Below the pieces are notes generated by a model. It did not search any database. It was not told the origin of the DNA and saw only the letters and a program-made list of their open reading frames with translations. DNA of 64,000 nt from Flavipsychrobacter sp. Its GTDB lineage: Bacteria > Bacteroidota > Bacteroidia > Chitinophagales > Chitinophagaceae. The DNA lies in the NCBI GenBank assembly GCA_017849575.1, contig JAFIGV010000013.1, positions 62,001-126,000 on the forward strand, given 5' to 3'. Below, one piece after another: positions 35,777 through 44,456 of the stretch (the first letter of the stretch is position 1; the number at the start of each line of letters is the position of its first letter). Both the position numbers and the translations under genes were made by a program.

Positions 35777-36997
35777 CTAAGCCAATGCCTGCTCTAAGTC
35801 CGCAAGAATGTCTGATACATTTTCGATGCCCACGCTCAATCGTATCAGACCATCTGTGATGCCCGACAGCAACCTGTGCTCGCGCGCAACGCCAGCATGG
35901 GTGGTAGAAGCCGGATGAGAAATAAGTGTGTCGCAGGTGCCCAGCGAAACCGCATGTGTACACAGTTTCAGCTTGTTAATGAACCGAACGCCTGCCTCAT
36001 AACCACCCTTCAACTCGAAACTCATCATGGCGCCGGGATGTTTCATTTGCCGCTTTGCAATGTCAAAGTCCGGATGTTCATTCAGCCCCAGATAATTAAC
36101 CTGAGCCACCGCCGTATGCTGCACCAGATACTCCGCCACCATTGTAGCATTGCTGCAATGCTGCTGCATACGCAAGGAAAACGTGCGCAGACCATTGGTA
36201 AGCAAAAAAGCTTCGAACGCATTGCTATTGGCACCCAGCAGCCGGTGTGTCTTTGTCACCGTGCTGTTCATCTTCTGCAGATCCCGACCGATCAGCACAC
36301 CGCCCACAGCAGTTCCGTGTCCGTTCAAAAACTTCGTGGTGGAATGCATCACATAGTCCACATCATAGCGGAAAGGCTGTTGAAGAAAAGGTGTGGCGAA
36401 AGTATTGTCGGCACACACGATTAAGCCATGAGCCTTACCAAGGGCAGCGAGGGCTTCCATATCGATACATCGCAAAGTGGGATTTGCCGGTGTTTCTATA
36501 TACATCAATCGAATACTTGTGTCGGCAAGTATAGATTTGGCAACAGTTTCTTTATCGTGAAAATCTACGATCACCGCTTCAATATTCAGCGCGGGCAGCA
36601 CCTTATCCAGCAGCTCCTGCGTGCCGCCGTAAAGAGAAGGATGCGTGATCAGCTTATCGCCCGCTTTCAGGTTTGACAGCAACATGGTGGTGATGGCAGC
36701 CATGCCAGAGGCGTGCAAAATAGCCTTAAGCTGTAAGGGATTTCCGGAGGCATCAGCAAGCCCATAAGCCTCGAGCAAAGCAATTTTTTCTTCTGCCTCA
36801 TTAATGGTGGGATTACCAAAGCGACCATATACATAGCCCTTTTCTTCGCCACGAAAAATGGCTGCTGCCTGCTCTGCCGAGTCGAAAGTGTAAGTGCTCG
36901 ATGCATAGACAGGCGTGAGGTGTGCTCGATGACCTTCTTCGTGATGACCTCCATGAACACATACGGTGTCGAAGCCGAATTTGGGGTCTGTAACCAT
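35777..36997 (-). CDS. PLP-dependent trans-sulfuration enzyme (cystathionine gamma-lyase/synthase, methionine gamma-lyase type)
   Basis: A 406-residue Cys/Met-metabolism PLP enzyme. The PLP lysine is Lys222 in HSTTKFLNGHG; YGRFGNPT (58-65) and SLYGGT (121-126) bind the cofactor phosphate, and DNTFATPFLQQP contains the PLP ring Asp. The SLGTCDTLISHPASTTHAG segment near the end is typical of methionine gamma-lyase and cystathionine enzymes. The cysteine that marks methionine gamma-lyase (YGCT) is replaced by glycine in YGGT, so I do not call MGL outright. It has an exact -7 box upstream and is divergent from the AraC gene. Confidence 0.9.
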   Translation of the reverse strand: MVTDPKFGFDTVCVHGGHHEEGHRAHLTPVYASSTYTFDSAEQAAAIFRGEEKGYVYGRFGNPTINEAEEKIALLEAYGLADASGNPLQLKAILHASGMAAITTMLLSNLKAGDKLITHPSLYGGTQELLDKVLPALNIEAVIVDFHDKETVAKSILADTSIRLMYIETPANPTLRCIDMEALAALGKAHGLIVCADNTFATPFLQQPFRYDVDYVMHSTTKFLNGHGTAVGGVLIGRDLQKMNSTVTKTHRLLGANSNAFEAFLLTNGLRTFSLRMQQHCSNATMVAEYLVQHTAVAQVNYLGLNEHPDFDIAKRQMKHPGAMMSFELKGGYEAGVRFINKLKLCTHAVSLGTCDTLISHPASTTHAGVAREHRLLSGITDGLIRLSVGIENVSDILADLEQALA

Positions 36998-37022
36998 GAT
37001 CAGACTTAGTAATTTTAGTGGG

Positions 37023-37030
37023 CAAAGTTA
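37023..37030 (-). promoter_or_regulatory. -7 box (TAACTTTG) for the PLP enzyme gene
   Basis: Minus-strand exact match to TAnnTTTG, 25 bases before the ATG at 36997. Confidence 0.55.
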
Positions 37031-37065
37031 CGGGGAATATACCACCGCTACAGACATACTATTCG

Positions 37066-37947
37066 ATGAAAATGAGTAAGGAAATTAAAAAATATACATT
37101 TTCAAAAAAGACCGAAGTACAAATTGAGGTTGTTCCGTTGGCAACCTTGACTACTGACAACAGACCCCACCTGGTAAGTCCGCACAGAACTACTTTTTAC
37201 CACATATTCTTGTTTAAAAACTGTCAACCCACACATTTGGTTGACTTTAAAACCATCAACATAAAGCCTTATTCAATTTTATTTATTGACAAAGAAAGGG
37301 TTCATCAGTTTGACCAATTGCTAAACTATGATGGAGAAATAATCATTTTTACAGACAACTTCTATTGTCAAAATGAAAATGACATCAAGTTTTTAAAAGG
37401 GTCAACCTTATTCAACGATTTACAAGACAATTGCTTGCTTACACCTGATGACAAGGGCTTTCAAAAATTGTTTCGCATCAGCAGAGAAATTGACGAGGAA
37501 ATAAATCAGTTTGACAGCCATACAAGTCCGACAATTCTTAAAAATCTGCTTCAAAACTTCCTTTTAACGGCAGAACGGGAAAAAGGCAAGGACAGTAATA
37601 ACTCTTTTGAGAAAAATATTGACTTTGAATATTCCACCTCATTCAAAGACCTGATAGAACGCCACTATAAAACTAAAAGAAATGTGAGCTTTTTTGCGCA
37701 GCAATTAGCTATTTCAGAAAGGCGTTTGGGACAGGCAACCCATCATTTTTTTGGAAAACTGCCAAAAGAAATGATTAACGAAAGAATTATTCTGGAAGCC
37801 AAAAGACTTTTGGTTTATGGCAACCATTCCATAAAAGAAATCGCCTATGATTTAGGGTTTGAAGAACCTACCAACTTCGTCAAATATTTTAAAAAGCAAA
37901 CCGCTCAAACACCTCTTGAATTCCGAGAACATCACGTAAAAAAGTAA
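37066..37947 (+). CDS. AraC-family transcriptional regulator
   Basis: A 293-residue regulator. The N-terminal part is a cupin-like sensing domain (HRTTFYHIFLFKN, IKPYSILFIDKERVHQF), and the C-terminal part (about 195-290) has the two helix-turn-helices of AraC proteins: VSFFAQQLAISERRLGQAT and then SIKEIAYDLGFEEPTNFVKYF. The ATG at 37066 is chosen because upstream codons overlap the promoter region of the divergent gene; Met3 is an alternative. Composition is much richer in A and T than in the neighbours, as in the next three genes, so the block looks acquired together. It probably controls them. Confidence 0.93.
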   Translation: MKMSKEIKKYTFSKKTEVQIEVVPLATLTTDNRPHLVSPHRTTFYHIFLFKNCQPTHLVDFKTINIKPYSILFIDKERVHQFDQLLNYDGEIIIFTDNFYCQNENDIKFLKGSTLFNDLQDNCLLTPDDKGFQKLFRISREIDEEINQFDSHTSPTILKNLLQNFLLTAEREKGKDSNNSFEKNIDFEYSTSFKDLIERHYKTKRNVSFFAQQLAISERRLGQATHHFFGKLPKEMINERIILEAKRLLVYGNHSIKEIAYDLGFEEPTNFVKYFKKQTAQTPLEFREHHVKK

Positions 37948-38048
37948 CCTGCACAAAAGTATCATACTACCGCAGGTTTTTACCTTTTTCCGCTTTTTCC
38001 GGCAATCTACTTTCGTCCTGTTATTGCAAACCATCAAAATTTAGAATA

Positions 38049-38459
38049 ATGGACAAAAACAGAGATGCGCTAATTGCTTTTTACAAAAAAGCCTTAACCG
38101 TAAATTCGGACACTGTACCAACTTCTGTATTGGCAGAAGTTTTAGCCGATGATTTTATCTCTTACGGTTCGGTAGAAAGCAAAGGGAAACCTGCTTTGAT
38201 TGCGCAAGTGGAATTCTTCTGGAAGCTCATTCCCGACCTCAAATGGGAGCCGCAAGATATTGCTAACGATGGCGATAAATATGTGGTTCGCAGTTTGGTA
38301 AGCGGAACACCCAACGGCGATTTTATGGGAACGCCCACCGATGGTACAAAGTCTTTCCAAATTATGTCCATTGATTTTCACACCGTCATTGACGGAAAAC
38401 TGACTTCCGTGCATCATCTGGAAGATTGGGGAACCGCAATGAAACAATTAAAATCATAG
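38049..38459 (+). CDS. SnoaL-like / ester cyclase family protein
   Basis: A 136-residue protein of the NTF2-like superfamily, SnoaL branch. The pattern is ALIAFYKKALTVNSD, VLADDFISYGSVE, ALIAQVEFFWKLIPDLKWEP, then strands with VVRSLVSGT and FHTVIDGKLTSVHHLEDW. Relatives include polyketide cyclases but most bacterial members are small stand-alone proteins of unknown substrate. It follows the AraC gene by 101 bases and precedes a DoxX-like gene by 4 bases, and shares their AT-rich codon use. Function beyond the fold is not known. Confidence 0.85.
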   Translation: MDKNRDALIAFYKKALTVNSDTVPTSVLAEVLADDFISYGSVESKGKPALIAQVEFFWKLIPDLKWEPQDIANDGDKYVVRSLVSGTPNGDFMGTPTDGTKSFQIMSIDFHTVIDGKLTSVHHLEDWGTAMKQLKS

Positions 38460-38463
38460 TACG

Positions 38464-38871
38464 ATGTCAAAAGCGTTAGAACCCAAAGACGGCGATATGA
38501 AGTTTAAAGTTATCGCTTATGCTTTAGGGGTAGCTCATCTGATTTTTGGAGCAACGAAACTTATAGGTCAACCTGATTTGACCAAAGAATTTACTGAATT
38601 GTGGGCTTTCCCCCAGTGGTTTATGTACTTCGTAGGGGTAGCCCAGGTCTTAGGTGGTTTGGCACTTTTTACCCGACAGTTGCGTATGCCTGCTTCGCTT
38701 GCCATGGCTTTAATAATGATTGGCGCTATCGCTACTACAATTGTTTCAGGGCAATGGGGCAATGTAGCTATTTGTAGCATTGTGTTGGTTTTATGCTTCA
38801 TCACATTTGTAGCACGGCTTAAAGATTTGGCTATTGAATTAGCCGTGGAACAAGGCTACAGCAAAAAATAG
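38464..38871 (+). CDS. DoxX-like small membrane protein
   Basis: A 135-residue protein with four hydrophobic helices (about 17-35, 50-68, 76-95 and 98-118). The order VAHLIFGATKLIG, FMYFVGVAQVLGGLALF, MPASLAMALIMIGAIATTI fits the DoxX / DoxX-like family of quinone-linked or unknown small membrane proteins. It starts 4 bases after the SnoaL-like gene, so they are probably cotranslated. It may take part in an oxidative or antibiotic response with its neighbours (inference). Confidence 0.85.
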   Translation: MSKALEPKDGDMKFKVIAYALGVAHLIFGATKLIGQPDLTKEFTELWAFPQWFMYFVGVAQVLGGLALFTRQLRMPASLAMALIMIGAIATTIVSGQWGNVAICSIVLVLCFITFVARLKDLAIELAVEQGYSKK

Positions 38872-39081
38872 CTAAAGGAAATCCGCAAAACCTTAGCAGA
38901 AGAGTAAGGCTTGTTTGCAGAAAATCGGGAAAGTTGTCTGACCGTCATTCGGCAGTGTAGCATTCAATGTTCATCAAGGGAAGCGGATGCTAAAAGCACA
39001 GAAAACTCTAAAAAATATCTGTCGGTGCAAATGAAGTTTGCGAAAACAACTAATTAGCTAAAACTGAATGAGGTTAACAAA

Positions 39082-39489
39082 ATGAACAAAATAAAATTTT
39101 TCTCAACGTTAATTGCATGGCTTATGATGGTTTCATTCGCCCATGCCCAATCAAAAAACAAATCTCAAAATCATAAAAAAATGGAAGCAAAAACAATGTT
39201 TATAGAAATCGGAAAAATGAAACTGAAACCCGGAGTAACGGATGAACAGTTTATTGAAATAGAACGCAACATCAGAAATGGCAGAATAAACCAGCAACCC
39301 GGTTTTATCAGTCGTGAGTTCGGAAAAGATGCGGACGGCTTTTGGTATTTTAGAATTTGTTGGACAAGTAAGGAAGCGGGCGACGCCTGGTCACCCATCT
39401 TTCAGCAAGACCCCAACGGACAAGCCATGATGAATGCGTTGGATTTCAGCACCGTGAGACAGGAGCATTACACGGTTGTAATACCCTAG
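39082..39489 (+). CDS. Exported ABM-type (dimeric alpha-beta barrel) protein
   Basis: A 135-residue protein with a signal peptide (ending SFAHAQ, about residue 23) and then a ferredoxin-like domain: MFIEIGKMKLKPGVTDEQFIEIERNI, GFISREFGKDADGFWYFRICW and SKEAGDAW. This is the shape of antibiotic-biosynthesis-monooxygenase (ABM) and related dimeric alpha-beta barrel domains. Export of such a domain is less common. There are 210 bases before it with no gene. Codon use matches the AraC to DoxX block, so I see it as the last gene of the cassette. Confidence 0.75.
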   Translation: MNKIKFFSTLIAWLMMVSFAHAQSKNKSQNHKKMEAKTMFIEIGKMKLKPGVTDEQFIEIERNIRNGRINQQPGFISREFGKDADGFWYFRICWTSKEAGDAWSPIFQQDPNGQAMMNALDFSTVRQEHYTVVIP

Positions 39490-39653
39490 AAAGGCTGCAC
39501 ATAATAGATAGGTTTTCGCTGCGTGCAACGTGCTAACAATGCCCCGGAAATTATAGACTCATGAATGAATTTGCAGGGGAGAACCAAATACTAAGGGCAT
39601 AGTTCAACCGATTCAGCAGAAGGCGCTGCCAAACTATTTTTAAAACTAATTTT

Positions 39654-39694
39654 GCGTCAGACGGATTCTAACATTCCGTTTGACGCTTTTTTTT
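39654..39694 (+). terminator. Strong intrinsic terminator closing the AT-rich cassette
   Basis: 12-bp stem gcgtcagacgga / tccgtttgacgc (39654-39665, 39675-39686; one G-T wobble) with a 9-base loop, followed by eight T. Confidence 0.85.
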
Positions 39695-39735
39695 AGCATG
39701 CGCTCCACAGTAATTCTATGGATGTATGAATCTAA

Positions 39736-40263
39736 ATGAATCTCGATTTTTCACCCTCCGCAACCTCCTCAATGAAGGAATTAATGATACGCTATGCCCG
39801 CTATAATGAATGGGCGAACAAACGACTAATCGAAGTCATGTTACCTCTGAATGAGGAGTTGCTATCCACCGCATCGGCGAGCAGCTTTGAGAGTCTCGAG
39901 CAAACGGTACTGCACCTCTGGAGTGCCGAAAGCATCTGGCTGCAGCGGTTACAACTGGAAGAAAAACCGATCTGGCAACAAAGTAGTTTTTCAGGCAGTT
40001 TTTCTTTTCTGTGTGAGGCGTGGACACATACCTCCGGAGAGCTTACAGCCTTTGTGCGCAGCCAATATAACGATCAGGCTTTTGACCATGTACTGCAGTA
40101 TTACAATCTGAAAAAACAATCCATGAAGCAAAAGGTGAGCGATGTTTTGCTGCATACGTTCAACCATGCAACCTACCACCGCGGGCAGCTCGTAACTATG
40201 CTACATCAGCGGGGCATTACAAAACTGCCGGCAACTGATTTTATAGCTTTTGTAGGGAAGTAA
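39736..40263 (+). CDS. DinB-family protein
   Basis: A 175-residue four-helix-bundle protein of the DinB/YfiT superfamily, whose members bind a metal and often act as thiol S-transferases. The metal triad is visible: His60 in QTVLHLWSAES, His144 and His148 in FNHATYHRGQL. YARYNEWANKRLIEVM is the typical first helix. The first 13 residues are weakly conserved in appearance, so Met13 could be the real start. It follows the strong terminator and is convergent with an outer-membrane protein gene (1 base apart). Confidence 0.93.
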   Translation: MNLDFSPSATSSMKELMIRYARYNEWANKRLIEVMLPLNEELLSTASASSFESLEQTVLHLWSAESIWLQRLQLEEKPIWQQSSFSGSFSFLCEAWTHTSGELTAFVRSQYNDQAFDHVLQYYNLKKQSMKQKVSDVLLHTFNHATYHRGQLVTMLHQRGITKLPATDFIAFVGK

Positions 40264-40264
40264 A

Positions 40265-40957
40265 TCAATCATAGTCTTCTTTCCAATGGGCAAGGGGAAG
40301 GTTGACCCGATAGGTGAGTTGAAACTGTAGAAACTTTCCCTGCAGGGCGACCGAACCCTTATCGTAGTTGGATGATTGTAATGAAACGGTTTGTGCTTCA
40401 GGAAAGATATTAAGGGGTGTGTATAAGGCGCGAAGATTAATGCCAGAGGAGAGAAAAAGCTTAAACTGATAATCGATGCCCGCGCCACATACCAGCGACC
40501 AACGATTGGTATTAAGATCGGCGTTGTTGCCTGTTCGGATGTGGGTTCCGTTGCCCTGAGCGGTAAGCCGCCAGAAGTCCAGAAAACTTGCCCCCAGTGC
40601 GATGTAAGGCATCAGGTTGGATTTTTCGAAAGCTATGTTCAGTCCGCTACCTACAGTCAATACCGACTGTATCTGTTCATATCGCAAAGAGCCGTCGAAG
40701 CCCTCAGGCAGCGGAAGACGAATCTTCGCAATGCCGAGTGAGGCATCCAACAGAATATCAAAATTTTGCCGGGTATGATACCTTAAACCCGCTATGGCTA
40801 ACGGTCCTGTGGCGAAAGAGCTCTTTGCTCTCACACTCTGCTTATCGAAGGAAAAAAGATCGGCACTGATACCAGCACCACCAAAAAAACCAAGCGTTTG
40901 TGCGGCAGCAAATAAAGGAGAAAATAGCAATAGGCTCAGCGCCAGACTTTTGATCAT
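40265..40957 (-). CDS. Predicted outer-membrane beta-barrel protein
   Basis: A 230-residue protein with signal peptide (MIKSLALSLLLFSPLFAAAQ) and repeated amphipathic strands of OmpA/porin-like type (LGFFGGAGISADLFS, MPYIALGASFLDFW, FKLFLSSGINLRALYTP, FLQFQLTYRVNL). It ends LAHWKEDYD, so the classic terminal aromatic residue is not the last one. Related in size and layout to other 'PorT-like' or unnamed barrel proteins of the phylum but without a motif that would assign it. A single gene. Confidence 0.75.
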   Translation of the reverse strand: MIKSLALSLLLFSPLFAAAQTLGFFGGAGISADLFSFDKQSVRAKSSFATGPLAIAGLRYHTRQNFDILLDASLGIAKIRLPLPEGFDGSLRYEQIQSVLTVGSGLNIAFEKSNLMPYIALGASFLDFWRLTAQGNGTHIRTGNNADLNTNRWSLVCGAGIDYQFKLFLSSGINLRALYTPLNIFPEAQTVSLQSSNYDKGSVALQGKFLQFQLTYRVNLPLAHWKEDYD

Positions 40958-40992
40958 GATGTTATAACGCAGGCTTTATGCCAAAAGTATCA

Positions 40993-41011
40993 AAGGGGCT
41001 TTTCGCCCCTT
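40993..41011 (-). terminator. Hairpin after the 59-residue ORF
   Basis: Perfect 7-bp stem aaggggc / gcccctt (40993-40999, 41005-41011) with a 5-base loop. It starts five bases after the stop of the small minus-strand ORF. The minus-strand tail (ttgatacttttgg) is only partly T-rich. Confidence 0.5.
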
Positions 41012-41015
41012 CCAT

Positions 41016-41195
41016 TTATGCACCATACTTGTCTTTATCGCGACTGTTGGGCTTTTTGCCGTCTTTGTTCGATCGTTCAGTATAGTTGTTCTCCTTTCTT
41101 TCCCGGCTGTCGAGGTTGTCCTTGTTCTCGGGTCTCTGAGTGTTCGTCACAAGCTGCTGAGACTGCGGATGCTCTTGCTTTCTGATATCTTTCAT
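41016..41195 (-). CDS. Small hydrophilic protein, 59 residues, unknown function
   Basis: An ATG-started frame of 59 codons on the minus strand, starting MKDIRKQEHPQSQQLV and ending KPNSRDKDKYGA. It is extremely hydrophilic, rich in Lys, Arg, Asp, Glu, Asn and Gln, with no hydrophobic core, so it is likely to be disordered. It is flanked by a hairpin just after its stop, and it lies between two other minus-strand genes in a 371-base gap otherwise empty. Such small charged proteins are frequent in this phylum as hypotheticals. I do not recognise a family; expression is unproven. Confidence 0.5.
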   Translation of the reverse strand: MKDIRKQEHPQSQQLVTNTQRPENKDNLDSRERKENNYTERSNKDGKKPNSRDKDKYGA

Positions 41196-41260
41196 AATAA
41201 AAGGTTTTGCCTACTCTATAGAAAAACAATTCCCCCGAAGTCTAAAAGTTCCTTAAATCG

Positions 41261-41290
41261 AAAAAGGATACCGCATTGGGTACCCTTTTC
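41261..41290 (-). terminator. Terminator after dnaK
   Basis: Imperfect stem aaaaggatacc / gggtaccctttt-like (one mismatch) with U-rich tail on the minus strand from the A-run at 41261-41265, about 40 bases after the dnaK stop. Confidence 0.65.
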
Positions 41291-41328
41291 CTTTCCTTAA
41301 AAACCAATCTCTATTATCTCTTCACCAT

Positions 41329-43221
41329 CTATTTCACTTCTTCATATTCTGCATCGGCAACATTACCATCATTGCCACCTGCATTTTCCTGAGCTTGCTG
41401 ACCGTCGCCACCTGCCTGCTGCTGCGCATTGTAGATATGCTGGCTTGCGCCCTGCCATGCGGCATTCAGTTCTTCCATTGCCTTATCCAAACCATCCAGA
41501 TTTTCCGCCTTATGCGCTTCTTTCAGATTGTTCAGTGCGGTTTCAATTTTAGATTTTTCGTCGCCGGGAATTTTATCACCGTATTCTTTCAACTGCTTTT
41601 CGGAAGTAAAGATCAGACCGTCTGCCATATTGAGCTTTTCTACGCGCTCACGCACCTGCTTGTCGGCTTCTTCGTTGGCTTTCGCCTCGTTCTTCATTTT
41701 TTCAATCTCTTCCTTGCTCAGTCCGGAACCTGCTTCGATGCGGATGTTTTGTTGTTTGCCGGTGCCTTTGTCCTTTGCCGTTACGTGGAGGATACCATTA
41801 GCGTCAATATCAAAGATCACTTCTACCTGAGGAACACCGCGTGGTGCCGGTGGAATGCCATCGAGAATGAAACGACCAAGCGTCTTGTTGTCTTTTGCCA
41901 TCGGGCGCTCACCCTGCAATACATTGATCTCAACACTGGGCTGATTGTCGCTTGCGGTAGAGAATACTTCGCTCTTTTTTGTAGGGATCGTAGTGTTGGA
42001 TTCGATCAACCTTGTCATGACACCACCCATGGTTTCTATACCGAGGGATAGCGGAGTAACGTCCAACAACAATACATCTTTTACATCTCCGGTCAGCACA
42101 CCACCCTGTATAGCAGCACCTACGGCTACCACTTCATCGGGGTTCACCCCACGGTGCGGCTTCTTACCAAAGAATTTTTCAACCACTTCCTGCACCTTGG
42201 GGATACGTGTAGAACCACCTACAAGGATCACTTCATCAATATCAGAAGTGCTCATTCCGGCATCCTTCAAAGCTTTGCGGCAAGGCTCCAGAGTACGCTC
42301 TACAAGGCTGTCGGCAAGTTGTTCAAACTTAGCGCGGGTGAGTTTGCGCACCAGGTGTTTAGGCACACCATCAACCGCAGTGATGTAGGGAAGGTTGATT
42401 TCCGTTTCCTGTGAGGAAGACAATTCGATCTTCGCTTTTTCAGCCGCTTCCTTCAGCCGTTGCCAGGCCATAGGATCTTTGTGCAGATCTACCGCTTCGT
42501 CTTTTTTAAACTCATCTGCCAGCCAGTCCATCACTACTTTATCGAAATCATCGCCACCGAGGTGCGTATCTCCGTTTGTAGATTTCACTTCGAAAACACC
42601 GTCTCCGAGCTCCAGGATGGAGATATCGAAAGTACCCCCACCAAGGTCGAACACCGCGATTTTTGAATCCTTGTGCTGCTTATCCAAACCATAGGCAAGC
42701 GCTGCTGCCGTAGGTTCGTTGATGATACGGCGCACATTCAGTCCCGCAATTTCACCGGCTTCTTTAGTTGCCTGACGCTGCGCATCGTTGAAGTAGGCAG
42801 GAACGGTAATCACCGCTTCTTTTACTTCCTGACCGAGAAAATCTTCAGCTGTTTTCTTCATTTTCTGAAGAATCATCGCAGAAATCTCCTGCGGCGTGTA
42901 CATACGTCCGTCAATGTCAACACGCGGAGTATTGTTATCACCTTTTACGATTTTGTAAGAGTTGTGCGTCATCTCGCCCGTTACCTCGTCGTAGCGACGA
43001 CCCATGTAACGTTTGATAGACATGATGGTATTGGTAGGGTTGGTAATAGCCTGACGTTTTGCAGGATCGCCTACCTTACGCTCACCGTTTTTAAGAAATG
43101 CCACTACGGAAGGAGTGGTGCGACGACCTTCATCGTTCGCGATCACCACCGGCTCGTTACCCTCCATTACAGCGACGCACGAGTTGGTAGTTCCTAAGTC
43201 AATGCCAATAATTTTTGCCAT
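41329..43221 (-). CDS. dnaK: Chaperone protein DnaK (Hsp70)
   Basis: A 630-residue Hsp70 that folds and rescues proteins with DnaJ and GrpE. The ATG at 43221 gives the universal start [21 protein letters not shown]; an in-frame upstream ATG at 43278 would add 19 untypical residues. The ATPase domain has [18 protein letters not shown] and [14 protein letters not shown]; the substrate domain follows [14 protein letters not shown]; the C-terminal lid and a glycine- and glutamine-rich linker end in [10 protein letters not shown], a normal Hsp70 tail. It is not next to dnaJ or grpE. A perfect inverted repeat lies about 80 bases upstream of the start. Confidence 0.98.
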   Translation of the reverse strand: MAKIIGIDLGTTNSCVAVMEGNEPVVIANDEGRRTTPSVVAFLKNGERKVGDPAKRQAITNPTNTIMSIKRYMGRRYDEVTGEMTHNSYKIVKGDNNTPRVDIDGRMYTPQEISAMILQKMKKTAEDFLGQEVKEAVITVPAYFNDAQRQATKEAGEIAGLNVRRIINEPTAAALAYGLDKQHKDSKIAVFDLGGGTFDISILELGDGVFEVKSTNGDTHLGGDDFDKVVMDWLADEFKKDEAVDLHKDPMAWQRLKEAAEKAKIELSSSQETEINLPYITAVDGVPKHLVRKLTRAKFEQLADSLVERTLEPCRKALKDAGMSTSDIDEVILVGGSTRIPKVQEVVEKFFGKKPHRGVNPDEVVAVGAAIQGGVLTGDVKDVLLLDVTPLSLGIETMGGVMTRLIESNTTIPTKKSEVFSTASDNQPSVEINVLQGERPMAKDNKTLGRFILDGIPPAPRGVPQVEVIFDIDANGILHVTAKDKGTGKQQNIRIEAGSGLSKEEIEKMKNEAKANEEADKQVRERVEKLNMADGLIFTSEKQLKEYGDKIPGDEKSKIETALNNLKEAHKAENLDGLDKAMEELNAAWQGASQHIYNAQQQAGGDGQQAQENAGGNDGNVADAEYEEVK

Positions 43222-43297
43222 AAGTATCGTTGTTTTAAATTTTTCGGGTTTTCCTTCTATGGTCAATCCATATGCCACGGGAAGAATGTCAGTAATA

Positions 43298-43316
43298 TTG
43301 TCAGGAGGGCTGACAA
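43298..43316. promoter_or_regulatory. Perfect inverted repeat upstream of dnaK (possible operator)
   Basis: TTGTCAG-5 bases-CTGACAA, centred about 86 bases before the dnaK ATG. GTCAG occurs again nearby at 43289-43293 and 43411-43415. It is not the CIRCE element of HrcA and I know no named regulator for it. Confidence 0.45.
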
Positions 43317-43442
43317 AGAGAGGACGTTACAAATAGACGGCTGCAATGTTTGCACGCTCTGCCCACAACGGCAGTCAAATCTGGCAAACGATAAAGCTTT
43401 CAAGCCGGAGAAATGTCAGTTCTTTTCAAACTGTTCCGGGTT

Positions 43443-44447
43443 TTAAAACCGGAGCTTTTCCATTTTTTTAAAAAAATCCCTTTCCTTTTCGCCGCAGGTA
43501 CGCAGGAGTTCGCTCAGGTCATCATAAGACACCCGGTCCGTTTGACGCGCTTTCATTTGCCGGGCGGCATGATAAGCGAAATTTCTCCAGTCGTCGCCGA
43601 TAAGAGTAAGCTCGGAGGAAAGTTCCTGGAGATCATCGCGGCGCAGCATAGCGCCGGCTTCCTGCAAAAAAGCTGCATACAGATACCGAAAGCCCGCGCC
43701 GCCGGTGCCTATTTCTTCCTGCATCCGGATGATGTTTCCAAGGTAAAGCGCTGATTTTCTCGGACTAAGCTTCTTGGGGTAATCTTTTATTTTTCTGGAG
43801 AGTAAGAAAATGGCTTTGTTTCCAAACCAGGGCAGCGGAGGCGAAAGCATGAAAAAACAAGTTTGCTTAATGCCCTGCTGTATCGCCTTTTCGAAATCCA
43901 CCTTTGCCGGTACGGAGCGGATATAGTACATAAAACCGCGGGGTTCGGGTGTGCCCTTTGCAAAACGAGCTTTGGCAAGATCTTCCGGAGCTATAGTAGC
44001 CACATCTTCAATCACAGGATCGCTAACCAAATATTGATTTCCTTCCTTGCCATAGATAATAAGGTTGTGGGCATTGAAATGGAAGCGAAATGCCTCGGGA
44101 AGGTAAGGAAGATAATACACACTGCTGAGCATCCCAACAGGATTCTGGGCTTCAAGCGCCTTGTCGAGTGCATCCATAGCCTTTTGGGGCGACCGGAATT
44201 TTTCGGTATGCACCTGAATATTAAGGCGCTCTGCCACCCGCTTGAAGATGGCGCCCGGCCAGGTGCGGAAGGTGGTTCCCGGTGTGCCGCTCACTTTTAC
44301 GAAGGGAATATGCGCAAAAAACAAACCTGCGCCGATACCAAAAGCCAGCGGTTCGGTGATTGTAAGCCCTTTATGATTGAGCAGATTGGCTGTAACCCCG
44401 CTTTCGCAATGTGCGTGCTGATGATGCTGATAATTTGATGCGATCAC
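43443..44447 (-). CDS. BtrH-like acyltransferase (BtrH N-terminal and DUF4872 domains)
   Basis: A 334-residue protein with the butirosin-biosynthesis-protein-H N-terminal domain: HAHCESGVTANLLNHKG, where His13 and Cys14 fit the active-site Cys region of this cysteine-acyltransferase-like fold, and FNAHNLIIYGKEGNQYLVSDP, where a His/Asp pair is expected. The C-terminal half (from about 180) resembles DUF4872 with WFGNKAIFLLSRKIKDYPKKL and GTGGAGFRYLYAAFLQEA. BtrH itself moves an acyl side-chain from an acyl carrier protein to an aminoglycoside. No ACP or sugar-amine gene is present, so the acceptor and donor are unknown here. It starts 9 bases after the small upstream gene. Confidence 0.82.
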   Translation of the reverse strand: MIASNYQHHQHAHCESGVTANLLNHKGLTITEPLAFGIGAGLFFAHIPFVKVSGTPGTTFRTWPGAIFKRVAERLNIQVHTEKFRSPQKAMDALDKALEAQNPVGMLSSVYYLPYLPEAFRFHFNAHNLIIYGKEGNQYLVSDPVIEDVATIAPEDLAKARFAKGTPEPRGFMYYIRSVPAKVDFEKAIQQGIKQTCFFMLSPPLPWFGNKAIFLLSRKIKDYPKKLSPRKSALYLGNIIRMQEEIGTGGAGFRYLYAAFLQEAGAMLRRDDLQELSSELTLIGDDWRNFAYHAARQMKARQTDRVSYDDLSELLRTCGEKERDFFKKMEKLRF

Positions 44448-44456
44448 TTCAATGAA

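Noticed and set aside
35777-36997. Methionine gamma-lyase as a firm call for the PLP enzyme
   Set aside because: The cysteine specific for methionine gamma-lyase is replaced by glycine in SLYGGT; a broader trans-sulfuration call is safer.
39490-39660. Possible integron attC site near gtgcaacgtgctaacaatg
   Set aside because: The core site does not fit RYYYAAC exactly, there is no matching GTTRRRY partner at the right distance and no integrase gene in the window.
43222-43442. CIRCE/HrcA operator upstream of dnaK
   Set aside because: The inverted repeat seen is TTGTCAG-N5-CTGACAA, not TTAGCACTC-N9-GAGTGCTAA.
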